From positions 65,192-115,707 of the forward strand of contig NZ_JAFMPK010000048.1 in assembly GCF_017349295.1 (NCBI RefSeq): DNA of 50,516 bases, written 5' to 3'. Position 1 is the stretch's first letter; every line of letters begins with the position of its first letter. Positions 42,478-50,516 of this stretch are shown here, in pieces. This stretch comes from Myceligenerans salitolerans. Its GTDB lineage: Bacteria > Actinomycetota > Actinomycetes > Actinomycetales > Cellulomonadaceae. A program made the translations under genes and the position numbers. A model generated the notes under the pieces. That model did not search any database, was not told the origin of the DNA, and saw only the letters and a list, made by a program, of their open reading frames with translations.

Positions 42478-42485
42478 GGCCGCGC

Positions 42486-42551
42486 CCGCGGCAGTGGTCA
42501 TCCGGTCGTTCCTCCCGTCGGCTCTGACCGCGGGGCCGGCTCCCGGGAGCC
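42486..42551. terminator. Convergent-gene hairpins between the Cys-domain gene and the oxidase
   Basis: GGCTCCCGGGAGCC (42538-42551) is a 14-base perfect palindrome, and GGTCA (42496-42500) pairs with TGACC (42525-42529), extended by CCGC/GCGG across a bulge. They fill the 79-base gap between convergent genes. Confidence 0.4.
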
Positions 42552-42556
42552 ACTTC

Positions 42557-45500
42557 CTACAGCCGCTCCGCGATCAGCTCCACCAGGGACTTGCCCTGGA
42601 CGTCCGCGAGATGGTCCGCCTGGGTGCGGCACGAGAAGCCGTCCGCGAGGTACACGTCGCCGGGTGACGCCGCGCGCAGGGCCGGGAGCAGCGCGTTCTC
42701 CGCCACCGCCACCGAGACGTCGTAGTGGCCCTTCTGCATCCCGAAGTTGCCCGCGAGGCCGCAGCAGCCCGCGAGCTCGTCGAACGTCGCGCCCGCGGAC
42801 GTGAGGACCTCACGGTCGGCCGCGAAGCCCATCACCGAGTGCTGGTGACAGTGCGGCTGCACGACGGCGGTCACGTCCTTCATCGACGGCAGGGACCAGT
42901 CGGGGCTCGGCGCCGGGAGCGGGATCGTGTCCGGCCCGCCCCTGCCCGTGAGGAGTTCGGCCATCGTCACCACGGCTCGCGACACGGCGAGTGCCCGAGG
43001 GTCTTCGGGGAAGAGTTCTACGAGGTCGGAGCGGAGAACGGCGGTGCAGGACGGCTCCAGCCCGAGGATCGGGATCCCGTTCACGGCGTACGGTCCGAGA
43101 ACGCGCAGAAGGTTCTCGAGCCTCCGCCGTGCGCCGTCGAGCTGACCGGTCGAGATCCAGGTGAGCCCGCAGCAGGCGCCGTCGTCGGCCGCCACCGCCT
43201 CGTAGCCCATCGCGGTGAGCACGTCGACGGCGGCCTGAGGTACCGAGGGCGCCATCGAGTCGCTGAACGAGTCCGCCCAGAGCACCACCTTGGGCCTGGC
43301 GGCGAGCCGCGCGGCGGTCTCGGCCTCGTGGCCGGGCGTCCCTCCGACGCGCAGGCCAGGCACGCCGCCGGTCGCGCCGCCGCGGCGCCACCACTCCCGG
43401 AACGGGACCTCGGCGAACCGCACCATCTCGCGGCGCGGGTCCATCCCTCCGGCCCACAGCACGGCCTTCTGCACCCAGCGCGGCGTCAGCACCTTGTTGA
43501 CGAGCCGGCTGAACGGTCCCACGAGCCGTGCCCAGCGGGGCAGCCAGCCGAGCACGTAGTGGTCGATCGGCCGGAGCCGTCCCTGATAGGTGCGGTGCAG
43601 CACCTCGGACTTGTACTGCGCCATGTCGACACCGGCCGGGCAGTCGGACGAGCAGGCCTTGCAGCTCAGGCACAGGTCGAGGGACTCGTGGACCTCGGGT
43701 GCGGCGAGGCCGCCGACGAGGTTGCCGTTCACCGCTTCCTGGAGGACGCGGGCACGGCCTCGCGTGACGTCCTTCTCGTCGCGCGTGGCCTGGTAGCTCG
43801 GGCACATGAAGGACGTGCTGGTGCCACCCGGCTCGGGGACCACGCGGCACTTGCCGACGCCGACGCACCGGTGCACGGCCGTCGTCAGGTCGTGGTGGTC
43901 GTGGGCGAACCCGAAGCCGGTGTGTCCGGTCCGCGCCGACGGCCCGCCCAGCAGGGTCGAGACGACGCCGGCCAGCGGCACGACCGACGTCACCGGCTTG
44001 GCGGACGGACGGCGCAGGTCCTGGTCGACGGCGCGCGGGCGCACCACGACGCCGGGGTTCATCAGGTCGTCCGGGTCGAAGAGTGCCTTGAACCGCTCCA
44101 TGAGCCTGATCGCCTCGGGCGAGTAGATGAGGGGCAGCAGTTCCGACCGGGCGCGACCGTCGCCGTGCTCGCCGGACAGCGACCCGCCGTGCCTGGCCAC
44201 CAGCTCGGCCGCGTCGTGCATGAACGTACGCAGGATCGACCCCGACGCCTCGAGCGGGATGTCGATCCGCAGGTGGATGCATCCGTCGCCGAAGTGCCCG
44301 TAGGGCAGCCCGTCGACGCCGTAACGATCCATCAGGGCCTGGAGGTCACGCAGGTAGGCGCCGAGCTTCTCGGGCGGGACGGCGGAGTCCTCCCAGCCGG
44401 GCCACGCCTGCTCGCCCGAGGACGTACGTCCGGCCAGGCCTGCGCCGTCGGCGCGGATCTGCCACATCCGTGCCGCGTCGGGGCCGGCGGGCAGCACGGC
44501 GCCGTCCAGGGCGGACGAGGCGGCGGTGATCGCCTGTGCCCGCCCGAACGCCTCGTTCTCGGTCTCGCCGCCGACCTCGATCATCAGCCAGCCGGCGCCC
44601 TCGGGAAGATCGGGGACGGCTCGCGCGCCCTTGGCACGACGGACGACGTCGACCAGCCGCGCGTCCAGTCCTTCGATCGCGAGCGGCTGGAAGCCGAGGA
44701 GCACGGGGACGTCGTCCGCGGCGGTCGCCATGTCGGGGTAGCCGAGGACGACGAGCGTGGGCGCGGTCGGGAGCGGCACGAGGGAGAGCGTGGCCTCGCA
44801 CACGGTGACCAGGGTGCCCTCGGTACCGACCAGGGCGCGTGCCAGGTTGGATCCGTTCTCCGGGAGGAGGTGCTCCAGCGAGTAGCCGCTGACCTGCCGG
44901 CCGAACCTGCCGAACTCCGTCCGGATGAGCGCGAGGTTCTCCCGGACCAGCTCCTTGAGCCCCGGCACGGCCGCGAACTCCGGATCACCGGCGCCCGCGA
45001 CGAAGCGGCGGCCACGCCCGTCGATGACGTCGAGCGACACCACGTTGTCGGCGGTACGGCCGTACGCCACGGCGTGCGGTCCGCACGCGTTGTTGCCGAT
45101 CATGCCGCCCAACGTGGCGCGGTTCTGGGTACTCGGGTCGGGCCCGAACCGCAGGCCGTGCGGCTTCGCGGCGGCCTGGAGCCTGGACATCACGGTGCCC
45201 GGCTGCACGCGTGCCGTGCGGGCATCCGGGTCGACCTCGAGCACGTCACCGAGGTGGCGGGAGAAGTCGAGCACGACACCCGTCCCCACGGAGTTCCCGG
45301 CGACCGAGGTGCCCGCGCCGCGTGCGGTGACGGGAACCTCGAGCTCACGGAGCACCTCACGCGCCGCGACGACGTCGTCGGTCGACTCGGGGAACACCAC
45401 CATGTCCGGGACCACACGATAGTTCGACGCGTCCGTGGAGTACTCGGCACGACGGCGGGTGGAGTGGTCGACCTCGCCCGCGACGACGGTGCGCAGCGCG

Positions 45501-45655
45501 CCGGCGACCGCCTCCCGGGCGATCGCGGCGGCGTCCTGCGCCTCGGCCTCCGCCGCGAGGCGGGCCTCTTCCTGCCGGATCTGGCCTGCGGTCGTGGCGT
45601 CCGCGTCGGCGGCGACCTGAGCACGAGACTGGGGACGGCGGGTCTGCGAGGGCAC
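42557..45655 (-). CDS. FAD-linked oxidase and 4Fe-4S fusion protein (GlcD/GlcF, YdiJ type)
   Basis: A 1032-residue membrane-associated dehydrogenase fusing a GlcD-like FAD_binding_4 domain and a GlcF-like iron-sulfur/CCG module. The FAD region has PVTARGAGTSVAGNSVGTG, then FGPDPSTQNRATLGGMIGNN; YGHFGDGCIHLRIDIPLE and GGSLSGEHGDGRARSEL follow. Fe-S cysteines are RCVGVGKC with FMCPSY and DLCLSCKACSSDCPAG. CCG motifs are DDGACCGLTW and ELAGCCGLAGNFG. Family members oxidise D-lactate or D-2-hydroxyglutarate and pass electrons to quinone or another acceptor. The substrate here is not fixed. GTG at 45655; divergent from the nitroreductase. Confidence 0.93.
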   Translation of the reverse strand: MPSQTRRPQSRAQVAADADATTAGQIRQEEARLAAEAEAQDAAAIAREAVAGALRTVVAGEVDHSTRRRAEYSTDASNYRVVPDMVVFPESTDDVVAAREVLRELEVPVTARGAGTSVAGNSVGTGVVLDFSRHLGDVLEVDPDARTARVQPGTVMSRLQAAAKPHGLRFGPDPSTQNRATLGGMIGNNACGPHAVAYGRTADNVVSLDVIDGRGRRFVAGAGDPEFAAVPGLKELVRENLALIRTEFGRFGRQVSGYSLEHLLPENGSNLARALVGTEGTLVTVCEATLSLVPLPTAPTLVVLGYPDMATAADDVPVLLGFQPLAIEGLDARLVDVVRRAKGARAVPDLPEGAGWLMIEVGGETENEAFGRAQAITAASSALDGAVLPAGPDAARMWQIRADGAGLAGRTSSGEQAWPGWEDSAVPPEKLGAYLRDLQALMDRYGVDGLPYGHFGDGCIHLRIDIPLEASGSILRTFMHDAAELVARHGGSLSGEHGDGRARSELLPLIYSPEAIRLMERFKALFDPDDLMNPGVVVRPRAVDQDLRRPSAKPVTSVVPLAGVVSTLLGGPSARTGHTGFGFAHDHHDLTTAVHRCVGVGKCRVVPEPGGTSTSFMCPSYQATRDEKDVTRGRARVLQEAVNGNLVGGLAAPEVHESLDLCLSCKACSSDCPAGVDMAQYKSEVLHRTYQGRLRPIDHYVLGWLPRWARLVGPFSRLVNKVLTPRWVQKAVLWAGGMDPRREMVRFAEVPFREWWRRGGATGGVPGLRVGGTPGHEAETAARLAARPKVVLWADSFSDSMAPSVPQAAVDVLTAMGYEAVAADDGACCGLTWISTGQLDGARRRLENLLRVLGPYAVNGIPILGLEPSCTAVLRSDLVELFPEDPRALAVSRAVVTMAELLTGRGGPDTIPLPAPSPDWSLPSMKDVTAVVQPHCHQHSVMGFAADREVLTSAGATFDELAGCCGLAGNFGMQKGHYDVSVAVAENALLPALRAASPGDVYLADGFSCRTQADHLADVQGKSLVELIAERL

Positions 45656-45753
45656 GACCGTGATTGTCGCATTCTCTCGGCGGGTGCCTCCACGGGTTCC
45701 GGGAGCGTGCCGCCGCCGGGTCGCCCCGATGCTTTCCGGGGGAGGATGAGCCC

Positions 45754-46443
45754 ATGGAGTTTCAGGAGGTCGTCCGCCGGCGACGTATGCACCGCCGGTT
45801 CACCGGCGAACCCGTCACGGCCGACGCCGTGAACCGGATGCTGCGGAACGCCGTCCGCGCACCGAGCGCCGGCTTCAGCCAGGGATGGGCGTTCGTCGTC
45901 CTCGAGGAGCCGGAGGACCGGAACCGTTTCTGGACGGCCGCCACGCCGCCGGACGGCGGCGCCCGGACCGGCGGCGCGGACTCGGGCAGCGCCCGGTCGG
46001 ATCGAGACATGTCCACCTGGCTCGTCGGCATGCGCACGGCCCCCGTCGTGGTCCTCGTGCTCACCTCGAAGGACGCCTACCTGCGGCGGTACGCGGAGAA
46101 GGACAAAGGCTGGGAGGATCTCGACGAGTCTCGCTGGCCGGTCCCCTACTGGCACGTCGACGCCGGCATGGCGTCGCTGCTCATCCTGCAGACCGCCGTG
46201 GACGAAGGCCTGGGTGCCTGCTTCTTCGGCGTCCCGCCGCGCGAGACCCCCGCCGTGCGGACCGCCCTGGAGATCCCCGCGGAGTACGAGATCACGGGTG
46301 CGATCGCCGTCGGGCATCCGGCCACCGGTGGTGCGGCGGGCTCACCGGCCCGCCGGGCACGTAAGCCGATGGCGGACCTGATCCACCGGGGCGGCTTCAC
46401 GTCGCACGAGCACGTGGAACCGCCTCCACCGACGCGAGCGTGA
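45754..46443 (+). CDS. Nitroreductase-family FMN protein
   Basis: A 229-residue FMN-dependent oxidoreductase. The N-terminal RRRRMHRRFTGEPVTADAVN is the FMN-phosphate-binding Arg cluster. RAPSAGFSQGWAFVVLEEPE and the central YWHVDAGMASLLILQTAVD, with GLGACFFGVPP, complete the fold. A Gly/Ala/Ser insert (about 70-88) lies in the variable region. ATG at 45754 follows GGAGG by 8 bases. The substrate is unknown: FMN/NADPH nitro or enone reduction is typical, while related C-terminal domains of FbiB act in F420 chemistry. It is divergent from the oxidase (98-base gap) and convergent with OsmC. Confidence 0.88.
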   Translation: MEFQEVVRRRRMHRRFTGEPVTADAVNRMLRNAVRAPSAGFSQGWAFVVLEEPEDRNRFWTAATPPDGGARTGGADSGSARSDRDMSTWLVGMRTAPVVVLVLTSKDAYLRRYAEKDKGWEDLDESRWPVPYWHVDAGMASLLILQTAVDEGLGACFFGVPPRETPAVRTALEIPAEYEITGAIAVGHPATGGAAGSPARRARKPMADLIHRGGFTSHEHVEPPPPTRA

Positions 46444-46476
46444 CCCGGGCGGGCGCTACCGCGGCGCCCGCCCGGG
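46444..46476. terminator. Strong bidirectional terminator hairpin
   Basis: CCCGGGCGGGCGC (46444-46456) pairs perfectly with GCGCCCGCCCGGG (46464-46476) over 13 bp with a 7-base loop; three more pairs form beyond a one-base bulge. It fills the 41-base gap between the convergent nitroreductase and OsmC genes. Confidence 0.75.
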
Positions 46477-46484
46477 GTCGGCGG

Positions 46485-46931
46485 TCAGCCCTCGAAGGTG
46501 ACGTCCAGGGTGATCGCGTCCACACCGCCGGCGAGCGCCTTCGAGACGGGGCAGCCCGCCTTGGCCGCCTCGGCGGCCGCCTTGAACCCGGCCTCGTCGA
46601 CACCACTGGCGAAGCCACGCACCGTCAGCGCGACGGCCGAGATCCGGAAGCCGCCGGCCGGGTCCGGCGCCAGCGTGACGTCGGCACCGACCTCGACCTG
46701 TTCGGGCGTGCCACCGGCGTTGCCGAGCTCCGCGGACAAGGCCATCGCGTAGCACGAGGAGTGCGCCGCGGCGATCAGTTCCTCAGGGCTCGTGACGCCT
46801 TCGGCGTCGTCGGCGGCACGGCGCGGGAAGGACACGTCGAACGTGGCGGCGCCGGACGACGTGAGTTCCACCTGACCCGACCCCTCCTGGAGGGTGCCGT
46901 TCCAGGCGGTGCGGGCGGTACGGACTGGCAT
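46485..46931 (-). CDS. OsmC-family peroxiredoxin
   Basis: A 148-residue dimeric thiol peroxidase for organic hydroperoxides in the cytosol. The two conserved catalytic cysteines are visible in AAHSSCYAMALSAEL and AAKAGCPVSKALAG. TSPEELIAAAHSS and the N-terminal RTAWNGTLQEGSGQV fit the family. ATG at 46931 has AAGGAG 5 bases upstream, one of the best SDs in the window. Mycothiol or a dithiol may be the reductant; that is an inference from the host type. It is convergent with the nitroreductase, a hairpin between them. Confidence 0.95.
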   Translation of the reverse strand: MPVRTARTAWNGTLQEGSGQVELTSSGAATFDVSFPRRAADDAEGVTSPEELIAAAHSSCYAMALSAELGNAGGTPEQVEVGADVTLAPDPAGGFRISAVALTVRGFASGVDEAGFKAAAEAAKAGCPVSKALAGGVDAITLDVTFEG

Positions 46932-46980
46932 GAGAGCTCCTTCTGTTCGGTGGTTGCGCACACCGAACCTATCCCCCCGG

Positions 46981-48477
46981 TCAGCGCCCCGCGAAGTCCA
47001 GACGATCCTCCACGACGGCGATCACCGACCACGTGCCGCCCGCCCCCGTCAGCTCGTACGCGGGAATGAGCACCACGGCGCCGTCGGTCAGCACGTGCTG
47101 CGCCACACCGAGGTCGGCGTTCGTGATCGTGACGTCACGCACCGGCCAGGCGATGGGGGCACCGGGCTCGAGGGGTGCGGGCGCTCCGTCAGGCGCCGTC
47201 CCCTCCGCGCCCTGGGAGGCCGCGGGGTCCAGCGTCCGGACTCCGCCGGGTGAGGCACCGAATCGCGTGTCACCGAGCCGCTCCACCGCCTCGCGCTCCG
47301 AGACCACGGGATAGGTCCCCAGTTCCGTGACCGGGGCGAGGAACCCGTTCAACGAGACGATGCGGGCGTCCGGCCCGGTGCCCGACACCGTGGCCGACCA
47401 CTGCAGGCCCGTCCGGCGCCCGTCGATCGTGTGGAACGCGGTGACCGCGGTACCCATCCCCCTCGCGTCCACCGCGAGGTCGAAGGCTTCCACGTCGACG
47501 TCGAGCGCTTCCATGACACGCCGCAGCTGCTCACGGGCTTCCCCGGACGACGGCGCCCCGGCGTCGTCCTCCCGGCAGGGAGGCGCGAGACCGTCCTTGC
47601 CGTCGACCCCGTCACCGGGTGCGATCCCACCGTCAGGGGCCGCGGCGCCTGACGTGCCCTGCCCCGTGGCGTCCCCGTCGTCGCTCGTCGGGTCCTCGGG
47701 CAGGGTGGGCGGGACGACGTCGCAGCGCCACGAGTCCGGCCAGGTGTCGTGGAACCAGAGCGAGGTGGTGCCGTCGGCGGCGATCCGCAGCGACGCACTC
47801 GATCCGTCGGTCGCGCCGGCCACCCACGCGTCGCCCTCCCGGCGGACGTCGCCGCGCAGGCCGAGCGCACGGGCCGCGCGCTCGGCCGTCTCCTCCGTGT
47901 ATGCCGCCCGTGCGTCGAGCGTGTACGCCGCGAGCTCACCCCCGTCGTCGGAGAGGCCGGCTCCCGCGTGGAACACGGTGTGCGACGGCGCCGGGTACAG
48001 GAAGGTGCCGACAGCCGGCTCCCGCCCGATCTCACCCTGGACGTCCGGCGCGACCTCCTCGGTGCTCCCGGGTCCGGCCGATCCCTCGGCGAGACCCTCG
48101 CCCGCCGCGTCGGGCCCCTGGTCGAGGGTGATCGGTGGCGCCGCCTCGGGCACGGAGGCCGCGTCCAGGGCCTCGGTCCCGCTCCCGCCGGTCGCGAGCA
48201 ACCCGTTCGAGCCTGCCGCGTACCCGCCGCCGCCGACCGCGACGAATCCCGCCACGGCGGCCGCCACCAGCCAGGGCTGCCGGCGTCGCGACCGGCGCGG
48301 GGCCAGCTCGTCCGCACCCGCACCGGCCGACGACGGCCCGCCGCCGGAGCGGGCAGCGGCCGGAGCATCCGCCCCGATCAGGGCGTCCACCTTGGCCCGC
48401 AGCACTCCGGCCACCGGCTCGGACGCGTCGTGCGCGGGATCGGCGGCACGGAGGCGGTCGAAGGCGTCGTCGTTCAT
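46981..48477 (-). CDS. Single-pass membrane protein with large extracytoplasmic domain (anti-sigma-like)
   Basis: A 498-residue protein directly downstream of an ECF sigma factor. The cytosolic part (1-67) ends in RRSRRRQPW; one helix follows at 68-88 (PWLVAAAVAGFVAVGGGGYA); some 400 extracytoplasmic residues come next with low-complexity Gly/Pro/Asp segments and a C-terminal folded part (VVLIPAYELTGAGGTWSVIA). No zinc-binding anti-sigma motif (HxxxCxxC) is seen, so the anti-sigma role is inferred from position. ATG at 48477 has GGAGGG 6 bases upstream; an upstream ATG at 48576 overlaps the sigma gene and lacks an SD. Similar proteins are common beside ECF factors in Micrococcales. Confidence 0.75.
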   Translation of the reverse strand: MNDDAFDRLRAADPAHDASEPVAGVLRAKVDALIGADAPAAARSGGGPSSAGAGADELAPRRSRRRQPWLVAAAVAGFVAVGGGGYAAGSNGLLATGGSGTEALDAASVPEAAPPITLDQGPDAAGEGLAEGSAGPGSTEEVAPDVQGEIGREPAVGTFLYPAPSHTVFHAGAGLSDDGGELAAYTLDARAAYTEETAERAARALGLRGDVRREGDAWVAGATDGSSASLRIAADGTTSLWFHDTWPDSWRCDVVPPTLPEDPTSDDGDATGQGTSGAAAPDGGIAPGDGVDGKDGLAPPCREDDAGAPSSGEAREQLRRVMEALDVDVEAFDLAVDARGMGTAVTAFHTIDGRRTGLQWSATVSGTGPDARIVSLNGFLAPVTELGTYPVVSEREAVERLGDTRFGASPGGVRTLDPAASQGAEGTAPDGAPAPLEPGAPIAWPVRDVTITNADLGVAQHVLTDGAVVLIPAYELTGAGGTWSVIAVVEDRLDFAGR

Positions 48478-48565
48478 CGCGTTCCCTCCGCGCTCGTCGT
48501 GGTCCAGGGGTTCCGTTCGCGGAGCAGGGCCCTGGTCGTCCTGCTCCTCACCCGGGTTTATGTCG

Positions 48566-49111
48566 TCACGCGTCATGGGCTTGCTCGCTTGTGAGCCACG
48601 CCTCACGGAGGCGGGAACGGGCACGGGACAACGCGGCGTCGGCACCGCCGCGCGAGACGCCCAGGACCTCGGCGAGCGCGTCGCCGTCGAGACCGTCCCA
48701 CGCGACGAGCAGCAGGACGCGGCGGTCGCGAGGGCTGAGTGAGGCGAGGACGGTGCGCACGGCGTCGTCGTCGACCGCCAGGCTCTCCGGATCGACGTCG
48801 TCCGGTTCGTCGGGGACGACGGCGACCGGGAGCGCGCGGATCTTGCGCCGGTGGTTCGCCAGCACGAACCCGCAGGTGCGGTAGAGCCAGGGGAGCTCGG
48901 CGCCGTCCGGCACGTCGTCGCGGCGGCGCCACGCCGTGGCGAGGACCTCGGCCGCGAGGTCCTCGGCGTCGCTCGTCCGCGCGCCTCCGGTCGCGGGCAG
49001 CCGGCGCACGAAGTACCGGAACAAGGACCGGTGGTGCGCGTCGAACAGCGCGGCGAACCACGCGTCGTCGTGCGGCACGCGCCCGCCGGGCGGGCTCTCG
49101 CTCTCTCCCAT
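48566..49111 (-). CDS. ECF-type RNA polymerase sigma factor
   Basis: A 181-residue sigma-70-family regulator. Region 2 is WFAALFDAHHRSLFRYFVRR with SDAEDLAAEVLATAWRR; region 4 is LASLSPRDRRVLLLVAWDGL and LGVSRGGADAALSRARSRLR, a helix-turn-helix. There is no region 1.1 or 3. ATG at 49111 is used; a CATAGT six bases upstream and the lack of a well-spaced SD suggest a leaderless transcript. It is followed by the membrane protein 88 bases on and is divergent from the xylanase gene, so it may control a nearby stress or polymer response. Confidence 0.88.
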   Translation of the reverse strand: MGESESPPGGRVPHDDAWFAALFDAHHRSLFRYFVRRLPATGGARTSDAEDLAAEVLATAWRRRDDVPDGAELPWLYRTCGFVLANHRRKIRALPVAVVPDEPDDVDPESLAVDDDAVRTVLASLSPRDRRVLLLVAWDGLDGDALAEVLGVSRGGADAALSRARSRLREAWLTSEQAHDA

Positions 49112-49198
49112 ACCCCCACTATGTCTGGTGTGCCCGATGCCTTGCACCGGCAGGGTCCTGCCACCGCCGTTGAGAGGTTCGCACAAGTTTATCGTTAT

Positions 49199-49212
49199 CG
49201 AAAACGTTTGCG
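49199..49212. promoter_or_regulatory. LacI-family-like operator upstream of the xylanase (site 1)
   Basis: CGAAAACGTTTGCG is a near-palindrome centred between 49205 and 49206 with core AAACGTTT. Eight of the ten base pairs flanking each side of the centre agree. The form GAAAnCGnTTTC is common for LacI-family repressors of glycoside hydrolase genes in actinobacteria. It may overlap a -35 region (TTTGCG, 49207-49212). Confidence 0.5.
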
Positions 49213-49218
49213 AGATAG

Positions 49219-50516
<1,298 letters not shown>

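Noticed and set aside
42725-45832. A 1035-codon plus-strand frame opposite the FAD/Fe-S oxidase
   Set aside because: Same explanation: composition-driven shadow of a gene with clear FAD, Fe-S and CCG motifs.

Overview
The window is a high-GC chromosomal segment from an actinobacterium. The mycothiol gene mshA, lsr2, the F420 genes cofD and cofC, frequent GTG and TTG starts, leaderless-looking promoters and a secreted GH10 xylanase with a CBM2 module all point that way. Together they suggest Micrococcales, most likely a plant-polymer degrader of the Promicromonosporaceae or Cellulomonadaceae type (Cellulosimicrobium or Isoptericola-like); the genus is an inference. I saw no rRNA, tRNA, CRISPR array, prophage or intact insertion sequence.

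Layout. (1) 71-3251, minus: gpmA, mshA and a lactonase-like beta-propeller, overlapping by 1-4 bases. (2) 3331-28673, minus: a long block running dacB, zincin metalloprotease, tilS, hpt, ftsH, folE, folP, folB-folK fusion, DUF3180, two PH-domain membrane proteins, DUF2520 reductase, panC, panD, nadB, [UPF0303, HyuA-HyuB], nadC, lysS, a small membrane protein, lsr2. From memory the order largely follows the Mycobacterium tuberculosis region from lsr2 to ppa (Rv3597c-Rv3628). Most junctions are 4-base overlaps, so translation is probably coupled. The unusual parts are the hydantoinase/UPF0303 pair between nadB and nadC, the absence of coaX before lysS, and the folB-folK fusion with very long disordered segments. 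(3) 28923-35685: ppa (+), a RipA-like NlpC/P60 hydrolase (-), metX behind a possible leader peptide (+), a PhnB-like VOC protein (+), and a 730-residue protein with a nuclease-like N-terminus and a C-terminal RAMA domain (+). (4) 35728-39718, minus: a quinone-oxidoreductase-like MDR, a secreted beta-propeller, a GT1 glycosyltransferase and a thiamine-binding UPF0045 protein. (5) 39779-42477, plus: cofD and cofC (F420), then a membrane-anchored coiled-coil protein of unknown role. (6) 42557-50516: a GlcD/GlcF-type FAD/Fe-S oxidase, nitroreductase, OsmC, a membrane protein paired with an ECF sigma factor, and, divergent from it, the GH10 xylanase running off the right edge.

How the genes work together. 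The central block combines cofactor synthesis (folate, pantothenate, NAD), tRNA maturation and charging, purine salvage, membrane proteolysis and cell-wall trimming. The most promising less-described items are the RAMA protein, the 26-bp perfect inverted repeat at the edge of the hydantoinase insertion, the folB-folK fusion, the metX leader, a hairpin that would cover the dacB ribosome binding site, and a pair of LacI-type operators in front of the xylanase.
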